A DNA stretch of 64,000 nt from Allomuricauda sp. NBRC 101325 (GCF_030268205.1 NZ_BSQF01000002.1:992001-1056000); one strand, 5' to 3'; counted from the stretch's first letter, positions 8,230 to 17,669 are shown. Numbers and translations are program-made. Notes: generated by a model not told the origin, from the sequence alone.

Positions 8230-9618
8230 ATGACACTGATCAAATCAATTTCTGGAATACGAGGCACCATAGGAGGGAAGACCAATGCTAATTTAACGCC
8301 ATTGGACGCGGTGAAATTTGCCGCTGCTTACGGTACTTGGTTAAAAGACTATTCCAAAAAAGACGATTTGCAGGTTGTGATTGGACGTGATGCCCGCTTG
8401 TCAGGTGAAATGATCCAGAACCTTGTAGTTTCTACATTGGTTGGATTGGGAATTGATGTAATTGATTTGGGATTGTCCACCACACCAACAGTGGAAATTG
8501 CTGTGCCTTTGGAAAAAGCGGACGGAGGGATTATTCTAACCGCAAGTCATAATCCAAAGCAGTGGAATGCGTTGAAATTGTTGAATGAAAAGGGAGAGTT
8601 TTTGGATGCCGAACAAGGCGCCAAGATTTTAGCCTTGGCCGAGAAAGAGGATTTTGAGTTTGCAGAGGTTGATGATTTAGGCGAGATCATTAAAAATGAT
8701 GCCTATATCGATATTCATATTGATGAAGTTTTGGAATTACCCTTGGTGGATGCCGATACCATTAAAAAGGCCGGTTTTAAAGTGGTTGTTGATGGGGTAA
8801 ATTCCACAGGGGGTATTGCCATTCCGAAATTATTGGAAGAATTGGGCGTTGAAGTTGTAAAGTTATATTGTAATCCAACTGGACATTTTCCACATAACCC
8901 TGAGCCTTTAAAGGAGCATTTGGGAGATATCTGTGCGAAAGTTGTGGAAGAACAAGCAGATTTTGGGATTGTGGTCGACCCAGACGTGGACCGCTTGGCA
9001 TTTATCAGTAACGATGGTCAAATGTTCGGGGAAGAATACACCTTGGTGGCCTGTGCCGATTATGTACTGGGCAAAACCAAAGGAAATACGGTTTCCAATC
9101 TTTCTTCTTCAAGAGCTTTGCGCGATGTGACCGAAAAACATGGAGGCACCTACGAAGCTGCTGCTGTTGGTGAAGTGAACGTGGTGACCAAAATGAAAGC
9201 CAACAATGCCATTATTGGTGGAGAGGGCAATGGAGGAATCATTTATCCAGAAAGTCATTATGGTCGTGATGCCTTGGTGGGTACGGCATTGTTTTTAATG
9301 TTGATGGCGGAGCGAGGAGGAACTGTTGCTGAGTTGCGTGCCAGCTACCCAAGCTACTTTATGAGCAAAAAGAAAATCGAATTGACGCCTGAATTGGATG
9401 TGGATGCCCTTTTGGAAGCCATGCACAACAAATATAAAGATGAGGAAGTGTCGACAATTGATGGGGTGAAAATTGATTTCCCAGAAAATTGGGTGCACTT
9501 AAGAAAATCGAACACCGAGCCCATTATTCGAATTTATACCGAAGCTAAATCACAAGAAGAGGCAGATGGTTTGGCTGATAAAATCATAGCCGAAATCAAA
9601 GAAGTTGCTGGATTGTAA
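8230..9618 (+). CDS. glmM: Phosphoglucosamine/phosphohexose mutase
   Basis: The ATG at 8230 gives 462 residues (MTLIKSISGIRGTIGG), the usual length; the longer frame starting at 8119 adds 37 residues unlike the family and lies upstream of the promoter. Diagnostic motifs are the phosphoserine loop TASHNP (about 104-109, Ser106 phosphorylated in the active enzyme), the metal-binding loop DPDVDRLAF, the sugar-binding GEGNGG and the C-terminal phosphate-binding RKSNTEPIIRIY. The enzyme interconverts glucosamine 6-phosphate and glucosamine 1-phosphate on the way to UDP-GlcNAc. In Bacteroidota this protein is usually annotated glmM, though a phosphomannomutase/phosphoglucomutase role cannot be excluded from sequence alone. 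Confidence 0.9.
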   Translation: MTLIKSISGIRGTIGGKTNANLTPLDAVKFAAAYGTWLKDYSKKDDLQVVIGRDARLSGEMIQNLVVSTLVGLGIDVIDLGLSTTPTVEIAVPLEKADGGIILTASHNPKQWNALKLLNEKGEFLDAEQGAKILALAEKEDFEFAEVDDLGEIIKNDAYIDIHIDEVLELPLVDADTIKKAGFKVVVDGVNSTGGIAIPKLLEELGVEVVKLYCNPTGHFPHNPEPLKEHLGDICAKVVEEQADFGIVVDPDVDRLAFISNDGQMFGEEYTLVACADYVLGKTKGNTVSNLSSSRALRDVTEKHGGTYEAAAVGEVNVVTKMKANNAIIGGEGNGGIIYPESHYGRDALVGTALFLMLMAERGGTVAELRASYPSYFMSKKKIELTPELDVDALLEAMHNKYKDEEVSTIDGVKIDFPENWVHLRKSNTEPIIRIYTEAKSQEEADGLADKIIAEIKEVAGL

Positions 9619-10155
9619 TCATGGATTTAGGTCATACACAAAAGGAGCGTTGTTGAATTGATCAGCCGTAATTTTGGTGTGATTATCGGAATCCAACCAA
9701 ATTTTCCATGTGCCGTTTTCTCTTCTAAGACCAACATTGAAAAAGCCGTAGCCTACAAAACTTTGACCAGTATTCCCTTTGTTTTGGGAGCTGAAACGGT
9801 AATACCCGGTTTGATAGGCGATATTGCCACTATCGTCAATAGCTGTTGAAAGAATCGCAAATGCAATATTGATTTTATCCCCTTTTTCCTTTACAGATTG
9901 AACATAATTCCCAAAACTGTCAAGATAATAAGCTCCGGTTTCAATTTGGTTTTGGGCAATTGTTACTCGTACAATGTCTTTTGAATGAATGGATTTGAGT
10001 TTACTGGAGTCACCTTGGTCATAGGCTTCCATAAATGGCACCCAGATATCATTTTTAATGGCTTCCACCGTTTCTGGATTGATTTCCTTTTTGGGTTGTT
10101 GACCAAAAACAACGGTCATGGATAGAAAAAGTAGTACAATGATTGAATGTTTCAT
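9619..10155 (-). CDS. Secreted NTF2/SnoaL-like protein
   Basis: 178 residues with an N-terminal signal peptide ending ...VVFGQQ. The mature region has the cone-shaped NTF2-like pattern: a first helix with WVPFMEAYDQGDSSKLKSIHSKDIVRVT, then strands ending in RRENGTWKIWLDSDN. Proteins of this kind in Bacteroidota are commonly annotated as nuclear transport factor 2 family or DUF4440-like; no catalytic residues can be assigned. It is convergent with glmM, their stop codons adjoining. A TAnnTTTG promoter element lies 22 bases upstream of its start. Confidence 0.65.
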   Translation of the reverse strand: MKHSIIVLLFLSMTVVFGQQPKKEINPETVEAIKNDIWVPFMEAYDQGDSSKLKSIHSKDIVRVTIAQNQIETGAYYLDSFGNYVQSVKEKGDKINIAFAILSTAIDDSGNIAYQTGYYRFSSQNKGNTGQSFVGYGFFNVGLRRENGTWKIWLDSDNHTKITADQFNNAPFVYDLNP

Positions 10156-10176
10156 TTTTTTGAGGATTGATTAACA

Positions 10177-10184
10177 CAAAATTA
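10177..10184 (-). promoter_or_regulatory. -7 promoter element of the NTF2-like gene
   Basis: CAAAATTA on the plus strand reads TAATTTTG on the minus strand, a match to TAnnTTTG, ending 22 bases before the ATG at 10155. Confidence 0.45.
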
Positions 10185-10257
10185 TGGAACCATCAACGCT
10201 AAAAGATTGATTCAACTCAAGAAATGAAGCTGAGTATGCTCAAATAAAAGAAAGGGC

Positions 10258-11154
10258 CTACTTTTTTTTAAAGATGTCAGGGACCTTATTACGATGTTTC
10301 CAGCGCTTGTGTGTCCAAAAGTAATACTCCGGAGCCTCTAGAATGGATTTTTCAGTTTCCTGTAAAAAGGCATCGGTTATTTTGTAATCGGGAACAACCG
10401 TCGGGTCATCAAAAAGCACCTTAAAAGTGCCTTGGTAATAGCCCCTCTTAAGTTTCTTGACCTTTAAATAAACAGGAACAAAATTGTTGTGCTTGCAGAT
10501 TTCTTCACCGCCTACGTGGGCGGGAACCATAATGCCCATAAATTCAGTCCAATATTTGGCTCTGCCTACCATGGGAGATTGATCACTGATAATGCCTACC
10601 ATGGTCAATTCTTTACTTTCATTTGCTGCTTTAAGGATTTTTCGGGATTCCTTGGTGGAAATCAATTGCGTATTGAACTTACTTCGGATATCACGAACCA
10701 TTTTATCGAAATACTTGTTCTGTATTTTTTGATAGATGCCATAGCCTTTCGATTTGATCTGAAGGTTTAACGACAAAACCCATTCCCAACTGGCATAATG
10801 CGGAAGCATGAGCATGGTGTTGATGCCTTTATCCTCTAAATCATGAAGCACCTCAATATTGGTAACGGTAAAACGTTTTTGGATTTCCTTTTTGCTGATG
10901 CCCATCGTCTTGATCATTTCCAAGAACATATCGCACATGTGTTTATAGAACTTTTTTTCAATTGCCAGTCGCTCCTTTATTGACTTTTCGGGAAAAACCA
11001 GTTCCAAGTTGTTGCGAACCACTTTTTTACGATATCCAATTACGTAATACAACAATGCATATACACCATCGGAAATGAAATAAATGACTTTAAAGGGAAG
11101 TCTGGAAATCAACCAGAGCAAAGGATAAACAAGGATATAAACTACCAGCTGCAT
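10258..11154 (-). CDS. Lysophospholipid/lipid A acyltransferase family protein (LpxL/HtrB-like)
   Basis: 298 residues from the ATG at 11154; the two extra residues upstream need a TTG start. An N-terminal membrane helix (YILVYPLLWLISRLP) is followed by the acyltransferase core. The catalytic H-x4-D/E motif is HYASWEW, and the RNNLELVFPEKS stretch before it and the C-terminal YFWTHKRWK are typical of LpxL/HtrB-type enzymes. It should add a secondary acyl chain to a lipid A precursor at the cytoplasmic face of the inner membrane; related Bacteroidota enzymes can also acylate aminolipids, so the acceptor is not certain. It shares a divergent promoter region with the rhomboid gene. Confidence 0.85.
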   Translation of the reverse strand: MQLVVYILVYPLLWLISRLPFKVIYFISDGVYALLYYVIGYRKKVVRNNLELVFPEKSIKERLAIEKKFYKHMCDMFLEMIKTMGISKKEIQKRFTVTNIEVLHDLEDKGINTMLMLPHYASWEWVLSLNLQIKSKGYGIYQKIQNKYFDKMVRDIRSKFNTQLISTKESRKILKAANESKELTMVGIISDQSPMVGRAKYWTEFMGIMVPAHVGGEEICKHNNFVPVYLKVKKLKRGYYQGTFKVLFDDPTVVPDYKITDAFLQETEKSILEAPEYYFWTHKRWKHRNKVPDIFKKK

Positions 11155-11170
11155 AGACAATTCTTGTGGG

Positions 11171-11188
11171 CAAATATAGCTATATTTG
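11171..11188. promoter_or_regulatory. Perfect 18-bp palindrome made of two back-to-back -7 elements
   Basis: CAAATATAGCTATATTTG is its own reverse complement. Each half is a TATATTTG -7 element, one facing right towards the rhomboid gene (ATG 11208) and one facing left towards the acyltransferase gene (ATG 11154). The two polymerase sites would share the same 18 bases, so firing in both directions at once is unlikely. Confidence 0.6.
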
Positions 11189-11207
11189 AAGCCAAAACTG
11201 AAAACGA

Positions 11208-11858
11208 ATGCTCAATTTACACATCGCCACCATTGTGATCATGGCCGCAAATGTTTTGGTTTCCCTTCGCGGATTTAGCAACACCACTTTTTTTGATAGA
11301 TATAAGTTCAGTATTGGAGGAATTCAGGCTGGTCAAAAGGATCGCATGGCCACTTCGGGATTTTTGCATGTGGATTTTTCCCATTTGTTCCTGAACATGT
11401 TTACCCTCTACTTTTTTGCCCCTGTAGTGATTGGCTGGTTTGGATCTGTAAGGTTCTTGATTATTTATTTTGTGAGTTTGTTGGGGGGAAGCCTATTGGC
11501 CCTCTTCTTTCATAAAAACGAGCCTTATTACAGTGCAGTGGGAGCCAGTGGTGCGGTAATGGGGGTTTTGTATGCAGCTATTCTATTGAATCCGGATATG
11601 CAATTGGGGATTATGTTCATCCCGATTCCATTGCCAGCCTATGTTTTGGGGATTGGCTATTTGTTGTATTCCATTTATGGTATGAAAAGTAGATTGGGCA
11701 ATATTGGCCATACCGCGCACTTTGGCGGAGCTGTAGGAGGATATGCCACTACTTTACTTTTTGAACCAGGGCTTTTTGTAACGGACACTTTGATCGTAAT
11801 TTTGTTGGCCATTCCCATCATCATTCTATTTGTGTTGGAGAAAATGGGTAAACTCTAA
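11208..11858 (+). CDS. Rhomboid family intramembrane serine protease
   Basis: 216 residues with six predicted membrane helices and no large extra domain. The catalytic pair is visible: Ser114 in GASGAVMG (helix 4) and His171 in HTAHFGGAVGG (helix 6). The HVDFSHLFLNMFTLYFF stretch in helix 2 contains the conserved His and Asn that form the oxyanion region. It would cleave transmembrane substrates within the membrane; substrates are unknown. Transcription starts from the palindromic promoter shared with the acyltransferase gene. Confidence 0.9.
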   Translation: MLNLHIATIVIMAANVLVSLRGFSNTTFFDRYKFSIGGIQAGQKDRMATSGFLHVDFSHLFLNMFTLYFFAPVVIGWFGSVRFLIIYFVSLLGGSLLALFFHKNEPYYSAVGASGAVMGVLYAAILLNPDMQLGIMFIPIPLPAYVLGIGYLLYSIYGMKSRLGNIGHTAHFGGAVGGYATTLLFEPGLFVTDTLIVILLAIPIIILFVLEKMGKL

Positions 11859-11861
11859 AAA

Positions 11862-11888
11862 CAAAAAAGGCCCGGATGAACCAAGCCT
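11862..11888 (-). terminator. Rho-independent terminator of the TlpA-like gene
   Basis: On the minus strand AGGCTTGG-TTCAT-CCGGGCCT forms an 8-bp stem (two G-T pairs) followed by six T residues. It lies 24 bases after the stop codon at 11913 and between two convergent genes. Confidence 0.65.
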
Positions 11889-11912
11889 ACTATTTTTAAA
11901 ATGAAGTTGGGA

Positions 11913-13028
11913 TCAATTTAGTACCTCAGCTACTTTTTGCTCCAAGGCAGGACCTCTTAAATCCCTAGCGACTATAACACCGTTCTGATCTATTAAAAAG
12001 GCTGCAGGAATGGCATTGATATTGTACATTCTTGCAATCGGATCTTGAAAACGTTGTAAGTTCGAAATGTGGTTCCAAGCCAAACCATCCGAAGCTATGG
12101 CACCTTGCCACGCATCGGCCCGGGTATCCAACGAAACACCGAGCACATTGAATCCTTTGTCTTTGTATTTGTTGTAAACGGAAACAATGTTGGGATTTTC
12201 CATTCGGCAGGGCTTGCACCACGCGGCCCAGAAATCCACTAAAGTAAGTTTGGAGTTACTTGTCACATCATTCAATGCCAATACTTCTCCCGATGGGGTA
12301 GGAGCTGAAAAATTAGGGGCCACGGCACCTATTTCTGTTGATTTAAGGGTCTCTAATGCTTCCCCGATCTTTACGCCCATTTCGGTAGCTTTCATTTCTG
12401 GTGTCAGACTATCGAATAACGCTTGAATTTCTTCAGCTGGAAGGCTTTTAGTTTCCAAAAAGTTACCAACTATTAAAACGGAAATCAAGGCATTGGGATG
12501 CTCTTTTGCATAATCCAAATTGAAATTCTTGGCACTTTCCTGTAAATCGATAAACTCTTCACGCAAAGCGGTCACTTGTGCCGTATCCCTTTGTTGAGCG
12601 GCCATGCGCATATCGTTTTGGATATTTCTTACCATTTCACTCATGGTTCTGGACTCCTTCAAGAAATCCATGAACATTTCATTCTGTTCCGTTCCTTTAA
12701 GTTTGGCGTAACCAATACTGTCTTTTTGAAAAGAAACTTCGATATCACCATTCTCTACGATCACGGGAACATTCCCTTGGGCTTTATCAATAAAGATGTA
12801 ATGCATTTTGGGTTCAACTTGGTTCCCACTAAAGGTAAAAAGTCCATTTTGCACCGTCGCGGTATCTATATCGATAAGCTGATTCAAAGAATCTGTGGTT
12901 TTAAGGTACAGCGTGGTGCCATTTTCGGGCTCGCCAGAAATAGAACCGCTGACCGTGAATCCTTTGGGCTCCGAATTACAGGAGGCAAGAAAAAGAATTA
13001 CCGCGGCAATGGTATATAGTTTTTTCAT
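11913..13028 (-). CDS. TlpA-family thiol:disulfide lipoprotein with DUF4369 domain
   Basis: 371 residues. Residues 1-17 are a lipoprotein signal (LFLASC, lipid Cys17). Residues ~25-120 match the beta-rich DUF4369 pattern (FTVSGSISGEPENGTTLYL). A helical linker follows (~125-230), then a C-terminal thioredoxin fold (~235-371) with redox motif WCKPC at 270-274 and the cis-proline region INAIPAAFLID. It should act outside the inner membrane, probably reducing disulfides in client proteins. DUF4369-TlpA fusions are numerous in Bacteroidota and mostly uncharacterised. Confidence 0.85.
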   Translation of the reverse strand: MKKLYTIAAVILFLASCNSEPKGFTVSGSISGEPENGTTLYLKTTDSLNQLIDIDTATVQNGLFTFSGNQVEPKMHYIFIDKAQGNVPVIVENGDIEVSFQKDSIGYAKLKGTEQNEMFMDFLKESRTMSEMVRNIQNDMRMAAQQRDTAQVTALREEFIDLQESAKNFNLDYAKEHPNALISVLIVGNFLETKSLPAEEIQALFDSLTPEMKATEMGVKIGEALETLKSTEIGAVAPNFSAPTPSGEVLALNDVTSNSKLTLVDFWAAWCKPCRMENPNIVSVYNKYKDKGFNVLGVSLDTRADAWQGAIASDGLAWNHISNLQRFQDPIARMYNINAIPAAFLIDQNGVIVARDLRGPALEQKVAEVLN

Positions 13029-13070
13029 TTTAAAAGATTTAGGCCACTAAGGTATTCAATCCATATGGCA

Positions 13071-13105
13071 TAAAAAAACCCCTGACTCTTTATAAGCCAA
13101 GGGTT
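13071..13105 (-). terminator. Rho-independent terminator of the beta-barrel gene
   Basis: On the minus strand AACCCTTG pairs with CAGGGGTT over a 13-base loop and is followed by a run of seven T residues, 23 bases after the stop at 13128. Confidence 0.65.
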
Positions 13106-13127
13106 AACTTTTTATTGGGATACGGTA

Positions 13128-13619
13128 TTAGAATTGATAACGGATACCAAGAGCGATATCAAAATCAAAATCATCGCCAAAACCGTCATAACCTGCCAGT
13201 CCAATCTCGGGTCTAAAATCCAATGAAAGTAACAATGGGATATCAAAATCATATTCAATACCGATATCGCCGGCAGCAAAAATGAATAGACCTTCATCAT
13301 CATCAAAAATTGGATCCTCGAAATCAACGCTTCCCAATCCACCACCGGCACCAACGTACCAGTTAAAGTTTCCATCCAAAGGGAAAACCCATTGGTAAAG
13401 ACCTGCCAATTTGAAAGCATCAAAATTTCTGTTATCTCTCCAACCAAGGTCCACTTCCAATCTGTTATTGTCCCCAAGGGCATTTTGGTATGAGATCTCG
13501 GCTCCAAAGCCGTCGCTATCGCCCAACCTAAGTCCTAAGGCATGCTCAGAAATGCTCTGTGCGCTAAGGCTCACTGTTGCAAATAAAAATAATACCGATA
13601 ATAATGTAGTAATCTTCAT
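13128..13619 (-). CDS. Small outer-membrane beta-barrel-like protein
   Basis: 163 residues from the ATG at 13619; the upstream in-frame codon at 13628 is GTG and adds only three residues. The signal peptide (LLSVLFLFATVSLSAQ) is followed by alternating polar and hydrophobic strands rich in Gly, Asp and aromatic residues, ending in FDIALGIRYQF. The C-terminal Phe and the final strand are typical of outer-membrane porin-like beta-barrels with about eight strands. No specific function can be given. An overlapping frame at 13112-13507 is a shadow. Confidence 0.75.
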   Translation of the reverse strand: MKITTLLSVLFLFATVSLSAQSISEHALGLRLGDSDGFGAEISYQNALGDNNRLEVDLGWRDNRNFDAFKLAGLYQWVFPLDGNFNWYVGAGGGLGSVDFEDPIFDDDEGLFIFAAGDIGIEYDFDIPLLLSLDFRPEIGLAGYDGFGDDFDFDIALGIRYQF

Positions 13620-13688
13620 GAGGTTCACTTTAAATTAAAAATTTGAGATAGCTTTGTTAGCTAATAAGCATGTTTAACTCACTTTTGG

Positions 13689-16622
13689 GTGAAAAATTAT
13701 ACCAACTTGGACAAAATTTTGTTAAAAAAATTAAGTGAACAACTACAGGGTGAATTATTGTTCGATAATTTGACCAAGGCCATTTATGCCACCGATGCTT
13801 CAGTGTACCGTAAACTCCCTGTGGCTGTGGCATATCCCAAAGATAATCAAGATTTAAAAACCCTGATTAGGTTTGCAAATACCCATAAAGTTGGTCTAAT
13901 TCCGAGAACTGCTGGCACCTCCCTGGCCGGTCAATGTGTAGGAGATGGGATTGTGGTGGATGTAAGCCGTCATTTCACCCAAATCTTAGGGTTGGATAAG
14001 GATAAAAAACAAATAACCGTACAGCCAGGAGTTGTACGTGATGAACTGAATCAGTTTTTAAAACCTTTCGGACTGTTTTTTGGGCCGAATACCTCAACGG
14101 CCAACCGTTGTATGATCGGTGGAATGGTCGGGAACAATTCTTCAGGGACCACTTCCATTCAATATGGGGTTACCCGTGACAAAGTAGTTTCCATGCAATG
14201 TATTTTGTCAGACGGGAGTGATGCCCAATTTTCTGGGATTTCCAAAACGGAGTTTGAAGAAAAGAAAAAAGGCGATTCTTTGGAAGCCAAAATCTACAGC
14301 GAACTGTATGCAGAGCTTTCCAATGCAGAAACACAGAGCCAAATACATTCCGAATTTCCTAAACCAAGTATCCATAGAAGAAATACAGGTTATGCGGTTG
14401 ACGAGTTACTAAAAAACAATGTCTTTAGTGAGGTTGAACAGGATTTCAACCTATGCAAATTATTGTCAGGTAGTGAGGGAACTTTGGCTTTTACCACCGA
14501 AATCACCTTGCAATTGGATGATCTACCGCCGAGTCATGCAGCCATGGTGGCCACGCATTATAAATCCTTGGAGGATTGTTTGAGTGATGTAGCTCCTGTG
14601 ATGCAACATAGCTTGCATTTGTGCGAGATGATGGACAAGGTAATTTTGGATTGTACCAAAAATAACCGAGCACAACTGGCCAATCGATTTTTTGTGGAGG
14701 GCGATCCTGCTGGGATTTTAATGTTGGAATTGAAAGCCGATTCCGAAGAGGATTTGGAAGCGCAATTGACATCACTTTTAAAAACCATCGAAAAATCAGG
14801 CTTGAGCTATGCCAATCCTATTTTGTATGGGGATGACATAAATAAAGCCATTGAGTTACGGAAAGCTGGCTTGGGATTGCTGGGTAACATGGTGGGAGAT
14901 CGTAAAGCGGTTGCCTGTATTGAGGATACTGCTGTGGCTTTGGAGGATCTAAAGGATTTCATCATGGAGTTTTCCAAAATTATGGAAAGCTATAACCAAG
15001 ATGCGGTCTACTATGCCCACGCGGGTGCTGGAGAACTGCATTTGCGGCCCATATTAAATCTTAAAAAGTCGGAGGATGTGGTGTTGTTCCGTTCCATTAC
15101 CACCGACGTGGCCAAGCTGACCAAAAAGTATAACGGAAGTTTTAGTGGGGAACATGGCGATGGAATTGTGCGTGCCGAATTTATTCCTTTGATGATCGGA
15201 GATGCCAATTACGAATTGTTGAAACGCGTAAAAACACTTTTCGACCCCAACGGTATATTCAATCCAGGGAAAATTGTGGATGCGTATCCCATGGATGAAT
15301 CGCTCCGCTATGAAATTGACAGAGCAGAACCCAACGTTTCAACCTTCATGGATTTTTCGGACAGTGAGGGTATCTTAAAGGCGGCTGAAAAATGTAATGG
15401 GAGTGGCGATTGTAGAAAAAGCCACGAAATGAAAGGCGGAATGTGCCCCAGTTATCAAGCTACAAAAGACGAAAAGGATACCACTAGAGGGAGGGCCAAT
15501 GCATTGCGTGAGTTTTTGACCAATTCAGAAAAGACCAATCGTTTTGATCACGAAGAGCTGAAATCTGCCTTTGATCTTTGTTTGAGCTGTAAGGCCTGTG
15601 CTAGCGAATGCCCAAGTAATGTGGATGTTTCTACCTTAAAAGCTGAGTTCTTGTACAATTATCAAGAAGCCAACGGATATAGTCTTCGTAGTAAACTGTT
15701 TGCCTACAATACCCAATTGAATGCTTTGGGCAGTAAAATGTCTGGATTGACCAATGCTGTTTATGATTCGAATGTATTGGGAGGACTTCTAAAGAAAGCC
15801 TCGGGCGTGGCGCCAGAGCGCAGTTTGCCAAAAGTTTATAAATTCAATTTTGATGCCCATTTGGAAAAATACAAGGTAAAACACACCGATATTTCCAAAA
15901 CAAGGCTGGTTCTTTATATTGACGAGTTTGTGCGGTATTTGGATATTGAAGTGGGTAAGGATGCCATTGAGTTGCTTTGCAAACTGGGGTATGATGTGGA
16001 ACTGTTTTATGCGGAGAGTGGGCGCACCTATTTATCCAAAGGGTTTTTAAAGCAGGCCAAAAAGCTGGTCGCCGAAAATATGGAAAACCTAAAACCGTAT
16101 TTGGATGAAGCAATTCCGATTGTTGGTCTGGAACCGTCTGCTATTTTATCCTTTAGGGATGAGTACCAACGTCTACATCAAGATAAAGCACAATTGGAAA
16201 AATTGGCGAAACAATCCTTTTTATTGGAAGAGTTTTTGGCCAAACAGATAGCTGAAGGTCATATTACCGCTGATAGTTTTACAGAGGAGGAACGTACGGT
16301 AAAAATCCATAGCCATTGCCATCAAAAGGCATTGAGTAACCAAAAAGTGACCTTTGATGTGTTGAATTTGCCCAAAAACTACAAAGTAACGATTATCGCC
16401 TCAGGTTGTTGTGGCATGGCAGGTTCGTTCGGGTATGAAAAGGAACATTACCAAACCAGCATGAAGGTTGGTGGGTTAAAACTGTTCCCCGCAGTGGAGA
16501 AAAGTCCAGAGGACACCTTGATCGCGGCCAATGGAACCAGTTGTAGGCATCAAATTAAAGATGGGACGAAAAGGGAGGCTCAACACCCTGTTTCAATTTT
16601 GAGACAGGCCTTGGTCATCTAA
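13689..16622 (+). CDS. FAD-linked D-2-hydroxyacid dehydrogenase with C-terminal Fe-S/CCG domain (YdiJ/Dld-like)
   Basis: 977 residues from a GTG at 13689. Residues ~30-200 form an FAD-binding_4 domain (GLIPRTAGTSLAGQCVG, IGGMVGNNSSGTTSIQYG). Residues ~240-530 form the FAD-oxidase C domain (HAGAGELHLRP, FSGEHGDGIVRAEF, FNPGKIVD). A ferredoxin-like part carries Cys clusters at ~569 (CNGSGDCR...CPSY) and ~633 (CLSCKACASECPSNVD), and a CCG/GlpC-like domain ends with CHQKAL and GCCGMAGSFGYE (~905). This single-chain layout is that of enzymes oxidising D-lactate or D-2-hydroxyglutarate and passing electrons to the respiratory chain. Its 3' end overlaps the convergent LpxH-like gene by 30 bases. Confidence 0.85.
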   Translation: MKNYTNLDKILLKKLSEQLQGELLFDNLTKAIYATDASVYRKLPVAVAYPKDNQDLKTLIRFANTHKVGLIPRTAGTSLAGQCVGDGIVVDVSRHFTQILGLDKDKKQITVQPGVVRDELNQFLKPFGLFFGPNTSTANRCMIGGMVGNNSSGTTSIQYGVTRDKVVSMQCILSDGSDAQFSGISKTEFEEKKKGDSLEAKIYSELYAELSNAETQSQIHSEFPKPSIHRRNTGYAVDELLKNNVFSEVEQDFNLCKLLSGSEGTLAFTTEITLQLDDLPPSHAAMVATHYKSLEDCLSDVAPVMQHSLHLCEMMDKVILDCTKNNRAQLANRFFVEGDPAGILMLELKADSEEDLEAQLTSLLKTIEKSGLSYANPILYGDDINKAIELRKAGLGLLGNMVGDRKAVACIEDTAVALEDLKDFIMEFSKIMESYNQDAVYYAHAGAGELHLRPILNLKKSEDVVLFRSITTDVAKLTKKYNGSFSGEHGDGIVRAEFIPLMIGDANYELLKRVKTLFDPNGIFNPGKIVDAYPMDESLRYEIDRAEPNVSTFMDFSDSEGILKAAEKCNGSGDCRKSHEMKGGMCPSYQATKDEKDTTRGRANALREFLTNSEKTNRFDHEELKSAFDLCLSCKACASECPSNVDVSTLKAEFLYNYQEANGYSLRSKLFAYNTQLNALGSKMSGLTNAVYDSNVLGGLLKKASGVAPERSLPKVYKFNFDAHLEKYKVKHTDISKTRLVLYIDEFVRYLDIEVGKDAIELLCKLGYDVELFYAESGRTYLSKGFLKQAKKLVAENMENLKPYLDEAIPIVGLEPSAILSFRDEYQRLHQDKAQLEKLAKQSFLLEEFLAKQIAEGHITADSFTEEERTVKIHSHCHQKALSNQKVTFDVLNLPKNYKVTIIASGCCGMAGSFGYEKEHYQTSMKVGGLKLFPAVEKSPEDTLIAANGTSCRHQIKDGTKREAQHPVSILRQALVI

Positions 16623-17507
16623 ATCTTGGTCAATTTCTTCTTCGGAACTTTCCAAAGAATCGTAGCTGATATCCTCCATAAATACTTCTTTGTCTGTTAT
16701 GGAGGCTATTAGTTCGTTCATGTCCATTTCTTTTAGATCCTCATCCACAAAAAATGGGGTTAGCCTATCGTGGTTGTAGTGGTATATTTTCCATCGTTTA
16801 AAGGAATACTCCAAGGCGGTCAGGTTTTCCACCCAATCCCCTGAATTTAAATAGGTGGTACTACCGTTTTTGTTTTCGTAGATTTCCTTTTTGGGCTGGT
16901 GGATGTGTCCACAGATCACATAATCGTACTCGTTTTCAATGGCAAGCTCGGCAGCAGTCTTCTCAAAGTTGTTGATGTACTTGACCGCACTTTTTACGCT
17001 GTTCTTGATGCGTTTGGAAAGGGAATATTTTTCACGTCCCATTTTTACCAAACACCAGTTGATTATACTATTGATAAGAATGAGCATGTCATAACCATAA
17101 CCACCCAACTTGGCCAACCATTTCGCATTTTGGATGCTAACATCGAATACGTCCCCATGAAAAATCCAGGCTTTTTTGCCATCAAGATTCAGGACCAATT
17201 TATCCATGATCTTAAAATTTCCCATTGAAGTATTACTGAACTTACGGAGCATTTCATCGTGATTTCCAGTGATATAGTAAACTTCTACACCTTTGGAGGC
17301 CATGCCTATTATTTTACGCAGCACCTTTAGGTGGGAAGCCGGGAAATACCGTTTACTGAATTGCCAGATATCGATAATATCTCCGTTGAGAATCAATTTT
17401 TTAGGCTGTATGCTATTGAGGTAAGCTATTAATTCGTCGGCGTGACATCCGTAGGTTCCGAGGTGAACATCAGAGATCACGGCCAGTTCTATTTTCCTTT
17501 TTTTCAA
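16593..17507 (-). CDS. Calcineurin-like phosphoesterase, UDP-2,3-diacylglucosamine diphosphatase (LpxH)-like
   Basis: 304 residues. The metallophosphoesterase motifs are in order: SDVHLGTYG (D-x-H), LNGDIIDIW (GD-x-x-D), YYITGNHDE (GNHD), IFHGDVFD (GD) and ICGHIHQP (GH-x-H). This family in Bacteroidota is annotated as UDP-2,3-diacylglucosamine diphosphatase, the LpxH step of lipid A synthesis; at 304 residues it is longer than E. coli LpxH (240), with an acidic C-terminal tail. An alternative is a general phosphodiesterase. The gene converges on and overlaps the FAD/Fe-S dehydrogenase. Confidence 0.75.
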   Translation of the reverse strand: MKKRKIELAVISDVHLGTYGCHADELIAYLNSIQPKKLILNGDIIDIWQFSKRYFPASHLKVLRKIIGMASKGVEVYYITGNHDEMLRKFSNTSMGNFKIMDKLVLNLDGKKAWIFHGDVFDVSIQNAKWLAKLGGYGYDMLILINSIINWCLVKMGREKYSLSKRIKNSVKSAVKYINNFEKTAAELAIENEYDYVICGHIHQPKKEIYENKNGSTTYLNSGDWVENLTALEYSFKRWKIYHYNHDRLTPFFVDEDLKEMDMNELIASITDKEVFMEDISYDSLESSEEEIDQDLDDQGLSQN

Positions 17508-17669
17508 TCTAATAGGGTTTAGTGCAAAATAAAACGGTGGTTATAAATTGAAAATCAATTCCAAATCATTAATTCATGACATAATTGTTAAAAAATCATC
17601 ATCATGAACCTCAAGATGTTAGAATAGTATTAAGTCGAGACAGGGTTTTAGAATTAGAATTATAACTTC

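Noticed and set aside
13112..13507. 131-codon frame inside the beta-barrel gene
   Set aside because: Same strand but out of frame with the signal-peptide-bearing gene at 13128-13619, which has the better protein.
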